From assembly GCA_033239525.1 (NCBI GenBank), contig BSYO01000033.1:5385501-5449500 (forward strand): a DNA stretch of 64,000 bases, read 5' to 3'. A model generated the notes under the pieces. The model did not search any database. It worked only from the letters and a program-made list of their open reading frames with translations, and was not told the origin of the DNA. Origin of the DNA: Nepenthes gracilis. Its lineage: Eukaryota > Streptophyta > Magnoliopsida > Caryophyllales > Nepenthaceae. A program made the position numbers and the translations under genes. Numbering within the stretch: the stretch's first letter is position 1; every line of letters begins with the position of its first letter. Shown in pieces: positions 1 to 10,544 of this stretch.

Positions 1-234
1 ATGGTGCATTAGTAATTTATTGAATGCTGGAGCCACGTCTTCATTTTCCTAGTTTGGAGGTCGATATAAATATGTCCATCCTAGTTACCCTCCTAGCATT
101 AATCAAGTTCAATCCTGTTTCCAATTTGGCCAAATCTTTCTGTTTTGAACTATGATCTCATGCATTAGCCTTTTTTTTTTTTTTGTCTAATACTAGACAA
201 TATTAGAATAAGCCATATTTATTTCAATGCCATC

Positions 235-468
235 CATGAATGAAAATATCAGCTGATATATATCGATATCAGGCCCTATAATACCGATATTTCCAGATAT
301 GTGGCAAAATCGCGATATGTTGCTGGATCAGCAATATATTGGCTGATAATTGCCTATTGGTGTATGATTTTTAGAATATTTTTTCTTCTGATATATTTGG
401 TACTCATATATTGTCTGATATGTCCGTCATTGATATGACTGTGACCAATACTAATATTTTCATCCATA
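235..468. repeat. GATAT-rich MITE, family A copy 1
   Basis: This is a short AT-rich block full of GATAT/ATATC words. Its ends are inverted: CATGAATGAAAATATC at the left and a reverse-complement-like AATATTTTCATCCATA at the right. The interior shares the order of blocks seen in the copies near 51.8 kb and 60.7 kb (CCTATT...TATGATTTT, then TCTGATATAT, then GACCAATACTAATATTTTCATCC). The flanking 8-mers do not match, so no target duplication is visible. It lies 5' of the first visible ERO1 exon, presumably in an ERO1 intron. The assignment rests on similarity to the better-preserved copy at 60594-60891. Confidence 0.55.
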
Positions 469-911
469 TGTGATGATGTTCTTAAGATTTAGTAATTTCA
501 CTTGTTCTTAATTCTAGGTAGAGAAAGGCTGATGCTGATATTTATGATGGATTCATTAGACACCCTTTCATGCGGCCCAGTAGATCATAGACTGCAGTTC
601 ATACCAAAATGAATCAGCTCAAAGAACCACGATTCACTTTCAGCACTCTGAGTTAGGAAGTCAGGCAGCATATATCTTTTTGTGGTGAGGCATGATATTA
701 CAAGTCTGACAACAGATTTGAAATGAATTTAGGGTGATGAACTAGTGACCAAATTACGTTCTTATAAAATTTCACATTTTGTATCTCGTGCCCCCCCTGC
801 CTCTTTTTTTTTGCATGCTTGTGCCTTATTATGTTTTTTATGGTCATTTTTGCTTGCTTTTTTACGATTGGGAACCTGATGCTTCTTTATCTGGTTAATA
901 TCGTGTTGTAG

Positions 912-3900
912 GTTAAGTTATGGTGTGATTGTCCTTTCTGGCTCGATGATGGTATGTGCCATTTGCGGGATTGCAGTGTCTGTGAATGCCCAGAAAATGA
1001 GTTTCCTGAATCATTTAAGAAGCCCCCAGGTCATAGCCTTCAAGTTGATGGTCTTGTATGTCAAGAGAGGAAGCCAGAGGCTGTCGTAGACCATACACTG
1101 GATGCCAAATCTTTCAGAGCCTGGAAAGTGGTAGACAATCCATGGACAAATGATGATGAGACGGACAATGGTGCATTTCTTCACTGTTGCTTGTTCACCA
1201 TCTTTTTTTCTCCTGTTTGGAAATAATAGTTGTTCCTAATGTTTGTGATATTTGATAAATATGAGTTGTAAAAAATTTGAGATATGCTGAAGTTTCCAAG
1301 CATACAATATGTTGCCAGCCATTTATCAATCTAAATTTTTAGTATTGCTTTGTGATTATATCTCATTGCATTTGCAGAAGAGATGACATATGTAAATCTT
1401 CAATTGAACCCTGAACGTTATACTGGCTACACTGGTCCCTCTGCAAGAAGGATATGGGATGCTATTTATACAGAGAACTGTCCTAAATGTGAGGTTTGTT
1501 TTCAGGTTTCTTGAAAATGTTAAAGAATTTTATATATTTTTTTCATCTCATCATTTAGTGTATCTCTATGCATTGGCAAGAAAAATGTCCATTTTCAGAG
1601 AAATGATATACACATTTTGAGGTTTATTTTCTTGTAGTGAGTGGCTCTGTATTACTTCAATTAGTGGCTGGATCATCTCATTGTTAATAGATTTCTTAAC
1701 TTTGGTTGAGATTTAATTTATCATTTAATTAGCAATCTTTGCATCTATGTGACCCTCACTTGACCCTCATGTCAAGTTTTCAACTTTTAGTTGTCCATGT
1801 CGGGTAGTGTTTATCTTCATTTTTTTGATTGGCTAATTCTTAGGTAGTCAATAACTAAATTGGCTTTCGATCCTCCAACACGTTGCAGCAAGTATCAAAT
1901 TCTCAAGTTCAAGGGCACAAATTTCATCTTCATGTGGTATTAAAAATTTTTGAATGCCCTGGTAAAGCAATGTTTATGCCCTGTTTAACGACTGTTTAAC
2001 AGCATTTTCTCTTGGCTAATTGCAACTTTCTAAATTAGCTAACCCATCCTAGACAGTCAAGGTCTTACCATATGACATCAGGAATGCAATTTAGACAAAC
2101 GCTTGCATAAAATTTACAATTATTGGAAAAAACTGACACGTTATGGAAGACTAAGAGTTGGTTGTCACCTTCATCTACTCATCTTTATATGTTTCTTTGC
2201 TCATAAGAGCCTGAATTTTGCTTTATTTCTTTAGCATTCTTAATACTGTAAAACTGTTGCATGTATTCTGCGTTGATATTTTGGGCCAAAGCTTCTGCTT
2301 TTCTCATGCTCTTCCTTTAACTACATTCTTTTTCAAAAATTGAATATCCTATAATGATCGGAGGACATGAGGAAAAACTATTCCAAGTACAAAGGTGCAA
2401 GTGTTTATTCAAAATTAACATCAATATTAATTTGATAATGTTATTTGGTAAGGAACAAAAACACTGGTGATATTATCCCTTTCTTTTCGCACTTTCGAAA
2501 GAGGGGGAAAGAGTTGTCTCTGGAATCTGGATGGATTTATTGTGCCATTTGGCTAGTATAAATCAGGAGTTAAAGAGTTGTTTCACACTCTGCCAAAAAA
2601 AGGAGGTAGTGCCTTTCTTGTGCCTCTGCTCTCATTACTCATTTTTGGCTGGCTTTGAATGTTGCTAAATCTTGGAGCTTGCAAAAAAAGAACTGTGAAC
2701 TTTATGTTTGACAACTGAAATTCTTCCCTGCAAGGTGGTAGATTTCCTGCTTGCAGGGTGAGGAGTACTATATTGAGAGGACTCTTCGGACACCAGATGA
2801 TATGTGGCAAACAATACTATAACTTGAAAGTGTGGTTTTTTTTTTTTTTTTTTTTTTTGAGAGTGAAGAAGATTTTGGAAGAAAAAAGGTCAAGATTTCT
2901 GGTAAGGCTTTTATTACTGTTCAAGCCCATGATTGAGAACAGTGATAAGATATTCTTGCGAGGATAGTTGTTTCTTGGGGTGATGAGGATAGCGAGGAAG
3001 ACACTGTCCTAAATACTTTGTTTGAGAGTGTGGAGGGTCCATTTCATTGTTCAGATGAATTGCAAGAAATATACAAGGCCTGTTATCCATAAAATTTCCA
3101 CTGGTGAGAGTTTCTGTTGTGCCCTTGAAACAACTCCACTGTTGAGGGGCTATAAACTTTTGAGAAAATTGGAAGTGAATTAGTAGGACAAATGTGAGGT
3201 AAGGAAGTTGCTTGTGGTTCTTATTTGCTAGTCTCAAAGGCTGATCATTACAGTGTAATGACAATGTGCAGGGAGTTAGTGAAGTGCAGCATATTTGCAA
3301 TGGTTGGTGGCTTAATATCAACAGGAAACTATCAAGTTGCTTCTACTGGTTCTAGTCATGGTAAATATTCTTGGGATAGTGGGATAGTTGCACCTCTTGG
3401 GATGGGACTTGGGAGTGATGAGCATGTTCAGGATCTGTTGGATAGAATAACATTGAAGGATGCTGCTCCAAGTTATGGAAAAATCTATTGTGAAACTGCA
3501 CGAAGGAAAAGGGAAGGGAGTTGAATAATTTGAGCTGTAATCTAAATTATGATTTAGGGGCTTTAGGAAGGTGTTCCCTTATGATGTTGAATTTCTTTGC
3601 ATTTCTTTAGTTTTTCAATTTTTTTTACATCTCGTTATCACAGAGAAGGTTTGTTTTGGTTTGGTCCTTGCACTGTATTTCTAGTTGAATTCTAAGTGTG
3701 GATGGTTCAGAATTAGATGTATTACTCCTACTCTTCAAAGATGAGTCACGTGAGGAGATCACAAATCAGATGTCTTTCAATTGGATATTAGGTGTTTCGT
3801 AGTTATGTTAAATCTGAACCTTTTTGCAGTCAACTTGGTGCAGTTGTTTGAAAGCTAGTCAGCACCTGACCGATTTTTTTTCTTATCAGTTTGTATTGCC

Positions 3901-6900
3901 TGAGATACAGCATAAGATTGGAAGGGAAAAATGAAGCTTTTTGTTTGAATGATAGAGCAACTTGCTAAACGTATTCTCTGCGGCTCTATTTGATGGATGG
4001 ATTGCAAAGCCATCAAAATGATCTGGGTGCTGAAGAACTTGCCTGCAAGCTTTTTTTCTCTGCTCTTTCCAAGTCCTCCTTCCTTCTCTTTTCTACCACA
4101 TGCTTCCTAGTTCATTGTGAACTCCTCCCTCTTTCCCCAATCATTTTTCCAGTTAGGATGAAAAGGCCATTTTTCATGTACTTTGAGAAGACTGGAAATT
4201 ATCTTGCATAGGTGTGGCACTCGCTGGAGTTATTGATGGCAGAAGTACTAGAATGACTGGTTTGCATGGCATTAAGAGAGTGATAATAATGGAAATGGAC
4301 CTTAATGATTGCTAGTTACCAGACTATGGATGCTAAAGATAAATTGGGTTTATTAATTGAAAATTCAAAGTTGTTCAAACTTTTCTTTTAATTCCTCTGG
4401 CACACTAATTGATTTTGGTGCTGCCATCTTCCTAGCAATGAAGTTGCCAGCTGCTAATTTTTTTTCTGACATCTTTTACAGATCCAGATGGTGAATTCTG
4501 CCCAGAGAAAAAGATTTTGTACAAACTGATGTCAGGCCTTCACTCTTCCATTTCAGTCCACATAGCTGCAAATTATCTTCTTGATGAAGTTAGAAATTTG
4601 GTACTGATTCTGGCCCCTATTTTTATTGTGTGACATAGCAATCAAATCTCCAGAAGAGTAAAGTTACATGCTGTTCATGTTTTGGCTGACAAATAGTCTT
4701 AATCTAATCCCCAAGTTACATAGCAAATATGCCAAAGGGTAATATTTTGTTTTCCATCCGGTATTGTGACCAATACAATAAGAAACCACAAAAAAATAAA
4801 AAATAAAAACACACTTCCAAGTTAATTTTTGCCCAAAAAATTTGATATTTTTTTCCTTCTCATTTGTCATTATAAAAATGCCAATGTTGCCCCTTTGTCT
4901 TGTTCTTGCATTGTTGACAAATTGTCGCACATGCGGTACTCAGTGATAGGGGTAACCACTATGGGACCAATTACAAGTATAATAACTCCATAAATTTATA
5001 TAGTTCCTTCAATAAGATTCCCCAATTTTACTTTAATTATTACCAGTTCTACCAAGAGCACTGATAGCTTGCTTCCTTTCATTTCAGTGGGGTCGAAATC
5101 TCACCTTGTTGCATGATCGTGTTCTGAGGTATCCTGATCGTGTTAAAAACTTGTACTTCACTTTCCTATTTGTTCTCCGAGCAGTAATGAAGGCAAGTGG
5201 CAAGTCTTGAGATCAGGCATTAGCTATGTTTTCTTGCAGTCCCTTTATTGGCTTCAGCAGTATTAGTGATAAACTTGTCTTGGGTAATTATAGGCTGCAG
5301 ATTATTTGGAACAGGCCGAATATGACACGGGAAACCCAGAGGATGATTTGAAGACCAAGTCTTTGATGAGGCAAATACTTTACCATCATAAATTGCAAGT
5401 TGCATGCCCCATTCCATTTGATGAGGCCAAGTTATGGAAAAGCCAAAGTGAACCAGGGATGAAGAAGCAAATACAAAATCAATTCAGAAACATAAGGTTC
5501 TCAGGCCTAATCCAACTATTGCCTCTTTCTTGAGATTAAATGTCACTGACGGATTCTAAACTGGTAGAGCTTGAATCTGCTACTGATAACTTATTAATTT
5601 CGTGCATAAGATGTGTGTGTGTGTGTGTGTGTGTACATGTGGTAGATAGATATATAGACATGCACCTGCATGCATACACACATAATGCAGGATGTGTCTA
5701 TGCTTGATGTCAAATTGTACTTTCACATCATTCAAAAATTTTCAACAGATGTATTTTCAATTAACCATTCAGTCAACGTGTTGTAAATGTTTAGAAATTG
5801 TACTTTTGACATCACTCAAAAACTTTCCATAAACCACGTATCTTGGCAAACAACTGTTGGATTAATAATGCTTATGATACTCTTCATGTTGAATTTGGGA
5901 TTTATATACAATTGGCATGTTGTATTTTTTAAATTGTAGGCATGATATATTTACGTACGTTTGTATGGGTCATGCATTGTCGATAGCACCGGTGGGTGGA
6001 TTGAGAATCTGACTCAGGAAGAAGTTATTGAAGGTCACAGCCTTTGCAATTTTGACACAAAGTGTATGTATGGGTACACTGTCGATTGGACCAGTAGGCG
6101 GATTGAGAATCAGACTCGAGAAGAAGTTATTGAAGGTTGCAGCCTGTGCAATTTTGACACCAAGTGTCAATGGTTTAGTGTTAGTGGATCCTATGTGCAC
6201 TTACACATATATACACAAGCAGACATATATGCACACACACATATGTACATATACACACATAGGCCAACAACGGAGAGGGACATTAGAATGTTGTGGGAAA
6301 TGCATGAAATGTCGAATCTACACTGATCTCATTCAAACACCCTCATCATCTCTCCATAAGTTGATAGCTCAGTGGCCATTTTCAATGTGAGCATTTGAGA
6401 TTATTGGACCATTCACCAAGATTTACACCCACATATACATATATTTCCCTCCTGCAATTTCACCAATATTCAGCGTCCAATCACCAATATTTCTATTTAA
6501 ACGGTTGAATTTTTATTCTGTTTCTTTTAATTTTCCTTTGCTTTTTTTCCTTTGCTTTCCTGAACTATCTCTCTCTCTGTAATTTCTGCTTTTTTCAATG
6601 ACTTTTGAGATTGATTCAGCATTATGTTTTTGATCCATATGTTTCACTGGTCCCAGTGCACTGATGGACTGTGTTGGATGTGAAAAGTGTCGACTCTGGG
6701 GAAAGCTTCAGATTCTTGGTCTTGGTACTGCATTAAAGATTCTCTTCTCTGATAACGACCGGGATGACCTTGGTGACACTGTAAGTTTCTCGTTCTTGAT
6801 GTTCTAGTGGTGATCTTAACACATAATTGCTATCTTGTCTGTGCTATGCTGTTACAATAATGTTCTTCTGGCAAGGCATTAGAATGTAACAAGCATCTGC

Positions 6901-7687
6901 TCATTAAATTGTCGTAATTTGTTCTTTGTAGATCCTTCTCATATCTCAACAATCTTTGTTCCTTTATTTGATTATTTTTAATTCTATCTTAGATTGACCT
7001 CTATCCCTATTGGGATATGACCTGGCGTTCTTTGTCAAGCAAAATTTTTGCCAAGTTCATTTTGAACAGTTTTGGAAGCCTGTTTAACAAATTATAAGTC
7101 TTTTTCATGAAACGATATTGTTTCTTTCACATGCTGAAGTGAATGTAAATCTTATTACTTGACTGGTTGATCATCTAGCCTTCAATTCTCTTTTTCGGGT
7201 TCATAGTAGCCCTTTTTTTCCCCCTTGCGGGAGGTGTGAAGAGTCTAGAACAGCTGAACTATTATAAACAGTTAACCAAAGGTCACCTGTATCACTAGGC
7301 TAGGGGGCCCTTGGCCTCATAATATTATCCTCGTTGGTATCACCGTCTCAAGTCGGTAAAAATGCAAAGAATTTGAAGTTGTGGTAGCTCTCGATGAATG
7401 CATAGCTCTTTAATTTTCTTCCCTCTTCTATTACATTATTTATAAATTTGTCCTACATGATGCTGGCTGCCAATGCTCATTGCCTGGACTTTGAATTGTT
7501 ACTGTAACTTTTTCAGGTGCAGCTGCAACAGAACGAAGTGATCGCTTTGATAAATTTGCTACATAAACTTTCCGAGTCTATCAAATTTGTGCCTGAAATG
7601 CAAGTTATCCCAAGACACATTGCTGATAGCTCTGGTGGCAGTGGTCTGTGGAGAAGGATAAGGGCACTGATAGTTAAACGTACTTGA
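912..7687 (+). CDS. ERO1: Endoplasmic reticulum oxidoreductin 1 (ERO1), 3' seven exons, partial at 5' end
   Basis: This FAD-dependent thiol oxidase of the ER lumen reoxidises protein disulfide isomerase and passes electrons to oxygen. I place exons at 912-1170, 1378-1488, 4482-4600, 5088-5192, 5294-5496, 6657-6780 and 7517-7687. Their phases join exactly into 363 codons plus TGA. Diagnostic residues are the shuttle-cysteine pair in [13 protein letters not shown] (first exon), the FAD-contacting [13 protein letters not shown] and [11 protein letters not shown], the helix [12 protein letters not shown], and the active-site CVGCEKC in exon 6657-6780. Donor 1489 (GTGAGG) was chosen over the GT at 1494 because only it keeps the frame into 4482. 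Intron 5193-5293 has a GC-AG border. The N-terminal exon(s), with the signal/membrane anchor, lie outside the window. The product shows no break in the visible part. Family identity is secure; paralogue number is not determinable. Confidence 0.95.
2750..3540 (+). pseudogene. Unidentified decayed coding block inside an ERO1 intron
   Basis: Within ERO1 intron 1489-4481, several stretches read like protein on the plus strand but are split by stops, frameshifts and a long T run at about 2838-2859. The pieces are [20 protein letters not shown] near 2758, [15 protein letters not shown] near 2890, [20 protein letters not shown] near 2970-3030, and an open stretch at 3225-3524 starting [20 protein letters not shown]. 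The pieces are colinear and show no obvious introns, which would suit a processed pseudogene or a fragment captured by a transposon. I do not recognise the parent family, and no poly(A) tail or target duplication was identified. Confidence 0.4.
5612..5634. repeat. (TG)n microsatellite
   Basis: This is an uninterrupted TG dinucleotide run in ERO1 intron 5497-6656. It is followed by related ACATGT/ACACAC-rich sequence to about 5690. Confidence 0.9.
5961..6168 (+). repeat. 104-bp tandem duplication in an ERO1 intron
   Basis: Two adjacent units of about 104 bp (near 5961-6064 and 6065-6168) share GTATGGGT, GGATTGAGAATC, GAAGAAGTTATTGAAGG and GCAATTTTGACAC in the same order, with scattered differences. 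The block lies in the intron between exons 5294-5496 and 6657-6780 and is followed by an ACATAT-rich simple repeat. Because the units are open in two frames, apparent ORFs of about 120 codons arise here. They have no family similarity that I recognise and are not genes. Confidence 0.85.
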
Positions 7688-7767
7688 CTGTTGACAGGTT
7701 GTGCAGTTAGGGTAAAGGCACTGATAGTTAAACATAGTTGACTGCTGACAGTATGTGCAGTTAGTCC
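7661..7767 (+). repeat. 54-bp tandem duplication across the ERO1 stop codon
   Basis: The segment GGCACTGATAGTTAAAC at 7663 recurs at 7717, a shift of 54 bp. Similarity continues through TTGACTG.TGACAG and TGTGCAGTTAG. The first unit carries the last codons (ALIVK, then Arg-Thr) and the TGA at 7685-7687. The second unit repeats them (ALIVK, then His-Ser) with another TGA in the same frame 54 bases later. The duplication therefore doubles the C-terminal tail, with the second copy now in the 3' UTR. Confidence 0.85.
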
Positions 7768-10200
7768 GTGGCATTGATGGTAATACATCAACTCCCAACA
7801 ATGTGCTGTATAAAGTTACAATTTTGGATCTTGCTTCTGAGGAGGTGAAAGTTGGGGGAGAAATGTTTGGGGCACTCCCTCGAGTAACGTGACATAGCAT
7901 CTCATTTATCCGTCCACTTGAATGGGCCTACATAATAATAGATGAATTGATGGATAATGATGAGATGTTATATTACTTGAGTCAAATCATTTTACAGTAG
8001 AAAAGTATGTTGAGGAGATAGTGAAGAAATGTTTATTTCAATTCAATGGGAAGCATTTATGTTTGCATTTCTGTTTATTTCTTTTGGGTCTGATACTGTT
8101 GACTAATCCAAAGTTCAGCAAATTGACAGCCTGACAAGGCTTTCTCCATGGCCCAATGCAAGGTCTTGAGGACAGATAATGCGTTTAGAAATCGATGGCC
8201 CAGTAGAAGTTCCTCCAAGCCAAATGCCTAGGCGACCAAGCAGACGGTCTAGGCAAGTCAACCCGACACTGCCTAGCAGGAAATGGGTCGTTAAGGTTGC
8301 AGCAGATGCAGCTCTAGCAGAGGTCCCTTCAGCTTAGCACTCACAAGCTACGGCCCCATGATCGCATATCATCCCATAATGGCAACTATGGATTGCAAAA
8401 TCTTTTCAGTTGGCAAGTTGCCAGGACCACTCCCGACAATCGTTGGAGACAACTCAGCAAATAGATGTAACTTATGCTAAATGTCTCTACCTAGGGGACA
8501 TAAACGGATCAATAGATCGACGCAAAGGTGGGACATCCAGATGTCTCAAGGGTACCTCACTAGCCACTCTCTGATTAGTGCACTTTCTTCTTTTAGCCAC
8601 TTTCTTCTTTTAGCCGCAAGAAAGGAGCGAGAGGAAGGAGAATATTATCAAAGGGAAAGGTTAGAGCATGCTTACCCTCGTACTTCCTCACTTAGCTACC
8701 CCAACAGGAAAGCGGAAACCTTTCTATCCAAAATTAGTTATAAATTTGGAGGCTTATAGTGACAATACAAGTTTCTTCATCCTATTTTGCTCTCCTATGG
8801 GTTCAAATTAACTTGGTTTTTCTTGGCTCGAAAAAGTAAAAAGCCAAGTCTTTGTCTGAATTTCTCGAGTCCTCCATTTTTTTTCCCAACCGAGTTCACC
8901 TAGCGGAGTTAAGTCCTCCATATTGTATAGCCGTCCCCTAGTTGGGCGCATCTAGTAGTGCTAAGTTCTTCGTATCTCAAAATCCCCCCTGGCTGAGCGC
9001 ACTCTTCAAAGCCTTGTCATCCATCTTTAAAAGAAGTGCGGAAGTTGGGCTTATTACAAAATCTAGCCTTCTACTAATTAGCCATTTGCTGCTCAATCCC
9101 CCATAAATATGCATTTACGCACACATATTTTGTATTCAATACCTTTATTTAAAAAGGAAAAAATTAAAAAAGAATTATTTATTTTGAAAAATTTAAAAAT
9201 TATATTTCTCTAACTCGTTTCGTATCTGGGAACACATTAATTTCCATACACATTAATTGCTGGCAATGGTGGCTGGTGTTTAATCGGTGGTGATTCGAGA
9301 CTCGCTGGAGTGGATGGTTCGGTGAATGATAGTGGTTTCGTACCAAGCATAGTAGCGGTGACAGTGGTGGTGGTGGAGGGTGTCAATACTAATGGTTGGA
9401 TGATGGCAAATTTTTTGAGAGAGTATACTACGCTTTAAATCCCAGCAAGAGTAATTAGCTGAAGTAATTCAGAGGGAAGTCATATTTTGAAAAGAATAAA
9501 TAATAAAGATGTCTTAAATTTTAACATTTTTCTTGCAATTATATTTTCAATCTTTATCTTAGTGTTATTATTACACTACATAAAAAATTAGTTATAATTT
9601 GGAGTCTTATAATGACAATACAAATATAGTTTTTTTTTTTTTTTGAAAAAAATAAAAAAAAATGTTGATTTCTTATGTTTTTTTTTTTTTTTCAACATTA
9701 GATCTCCATTTTTCCACACAGAAGGAAGTGGATACTAACTCTTTTTTTGATTTGGAAAAAAATTGAGAAAATGAAATGGTTGGAGGAAAAATTAAAAAAT
9801 AAAAAAGGTTTTGATATAATATTACATGGGAAAGAGATTTTTTTTAATAATGATATCTTTTTACCTAATTAGAAAGGACGAATAAAGAGAATTTTTTCTA
9901 GATTAAGAAACTAAAATAAGAATATAAAATAAAATAAAAACTAGGGTTAATTTTTTTTACATTTTCTATATATATATATATAATTTTTGTAAACTAAACA
10001 TTAAAATATCTTTTATACATATTTTAAAAAATTTTAGAAGATACTTGGAAAAATTAAGTTTAAAATAGAATTAAAAAGGTGAAAAAAAATCAGATAAAAC
10101 AGTTAATTTGAGTCGTGTCAAAGCACAATTAGAAGGCAGGACAAGTTTGGAAGATGAGTGAAGACATTTACATAACTATGAAAGTGAGTCAATTATCAAC
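7768..10200. other. Intergenic region between ERO1 and the 99-aa protein gene
   Basis: No coding region is supported here. The interval 8100-9070 is less AT-rich than its surroundings and carries a short direct repeat (CACTTTCTTCTTTTAGC twice near 8580-8616); it may be an old transposon or LTR fragment, but I find no borders. A roughly 38-bp motif (TTAGTTATAA.TTTGGAG.CTTATA.TGACAATACAA) occurs at about 8736-8772 and again at about 9587-9626. From 9120 to 10100 the sequence is extremely AT-rich with homopolymer runs and a TA microsatellite near 9968-9982. The 3' UTRs of both flanking genes presumably fall in the margins. Confidence 0.6.
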
Positions 10201-10544
10201 ATCAACCTGCCCATGAATCAATCCATGGTTCTTCCAATGGCGAATGCTACAAAGAAACCAAACTCAAGAAAATGGATCTGATTCATTTTCTGAATGATGA
10301 CGGTTTTTCGCTACGATGCAACGCCTATGACCTACTTGCAGCAGCAATTTCAGCCCAAAGAGTGGATGCTGTTGCTCACCATCCACTTCTTCCATAGAAC
10401 ATTAATCATACTTTTTCAACCATATAATCTTCAAAGTGGAACCTACGCATCAATATTTCAGGTTGAAAGGGATGCTACTATTTAACATGTTAGAAATAGT
10501 TAAGGACTCAGAGTAATGGGCAGCTCTTACTATGAGTATATTCG

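Noticed and set aside
5961..6390. Overlapping open frames of 120-121 codons
   Set aside because: They are produced by the 104-bp intronic tandem duplication and the following ACATAT repeat, and lie within ERO1 intron 5497-6656.
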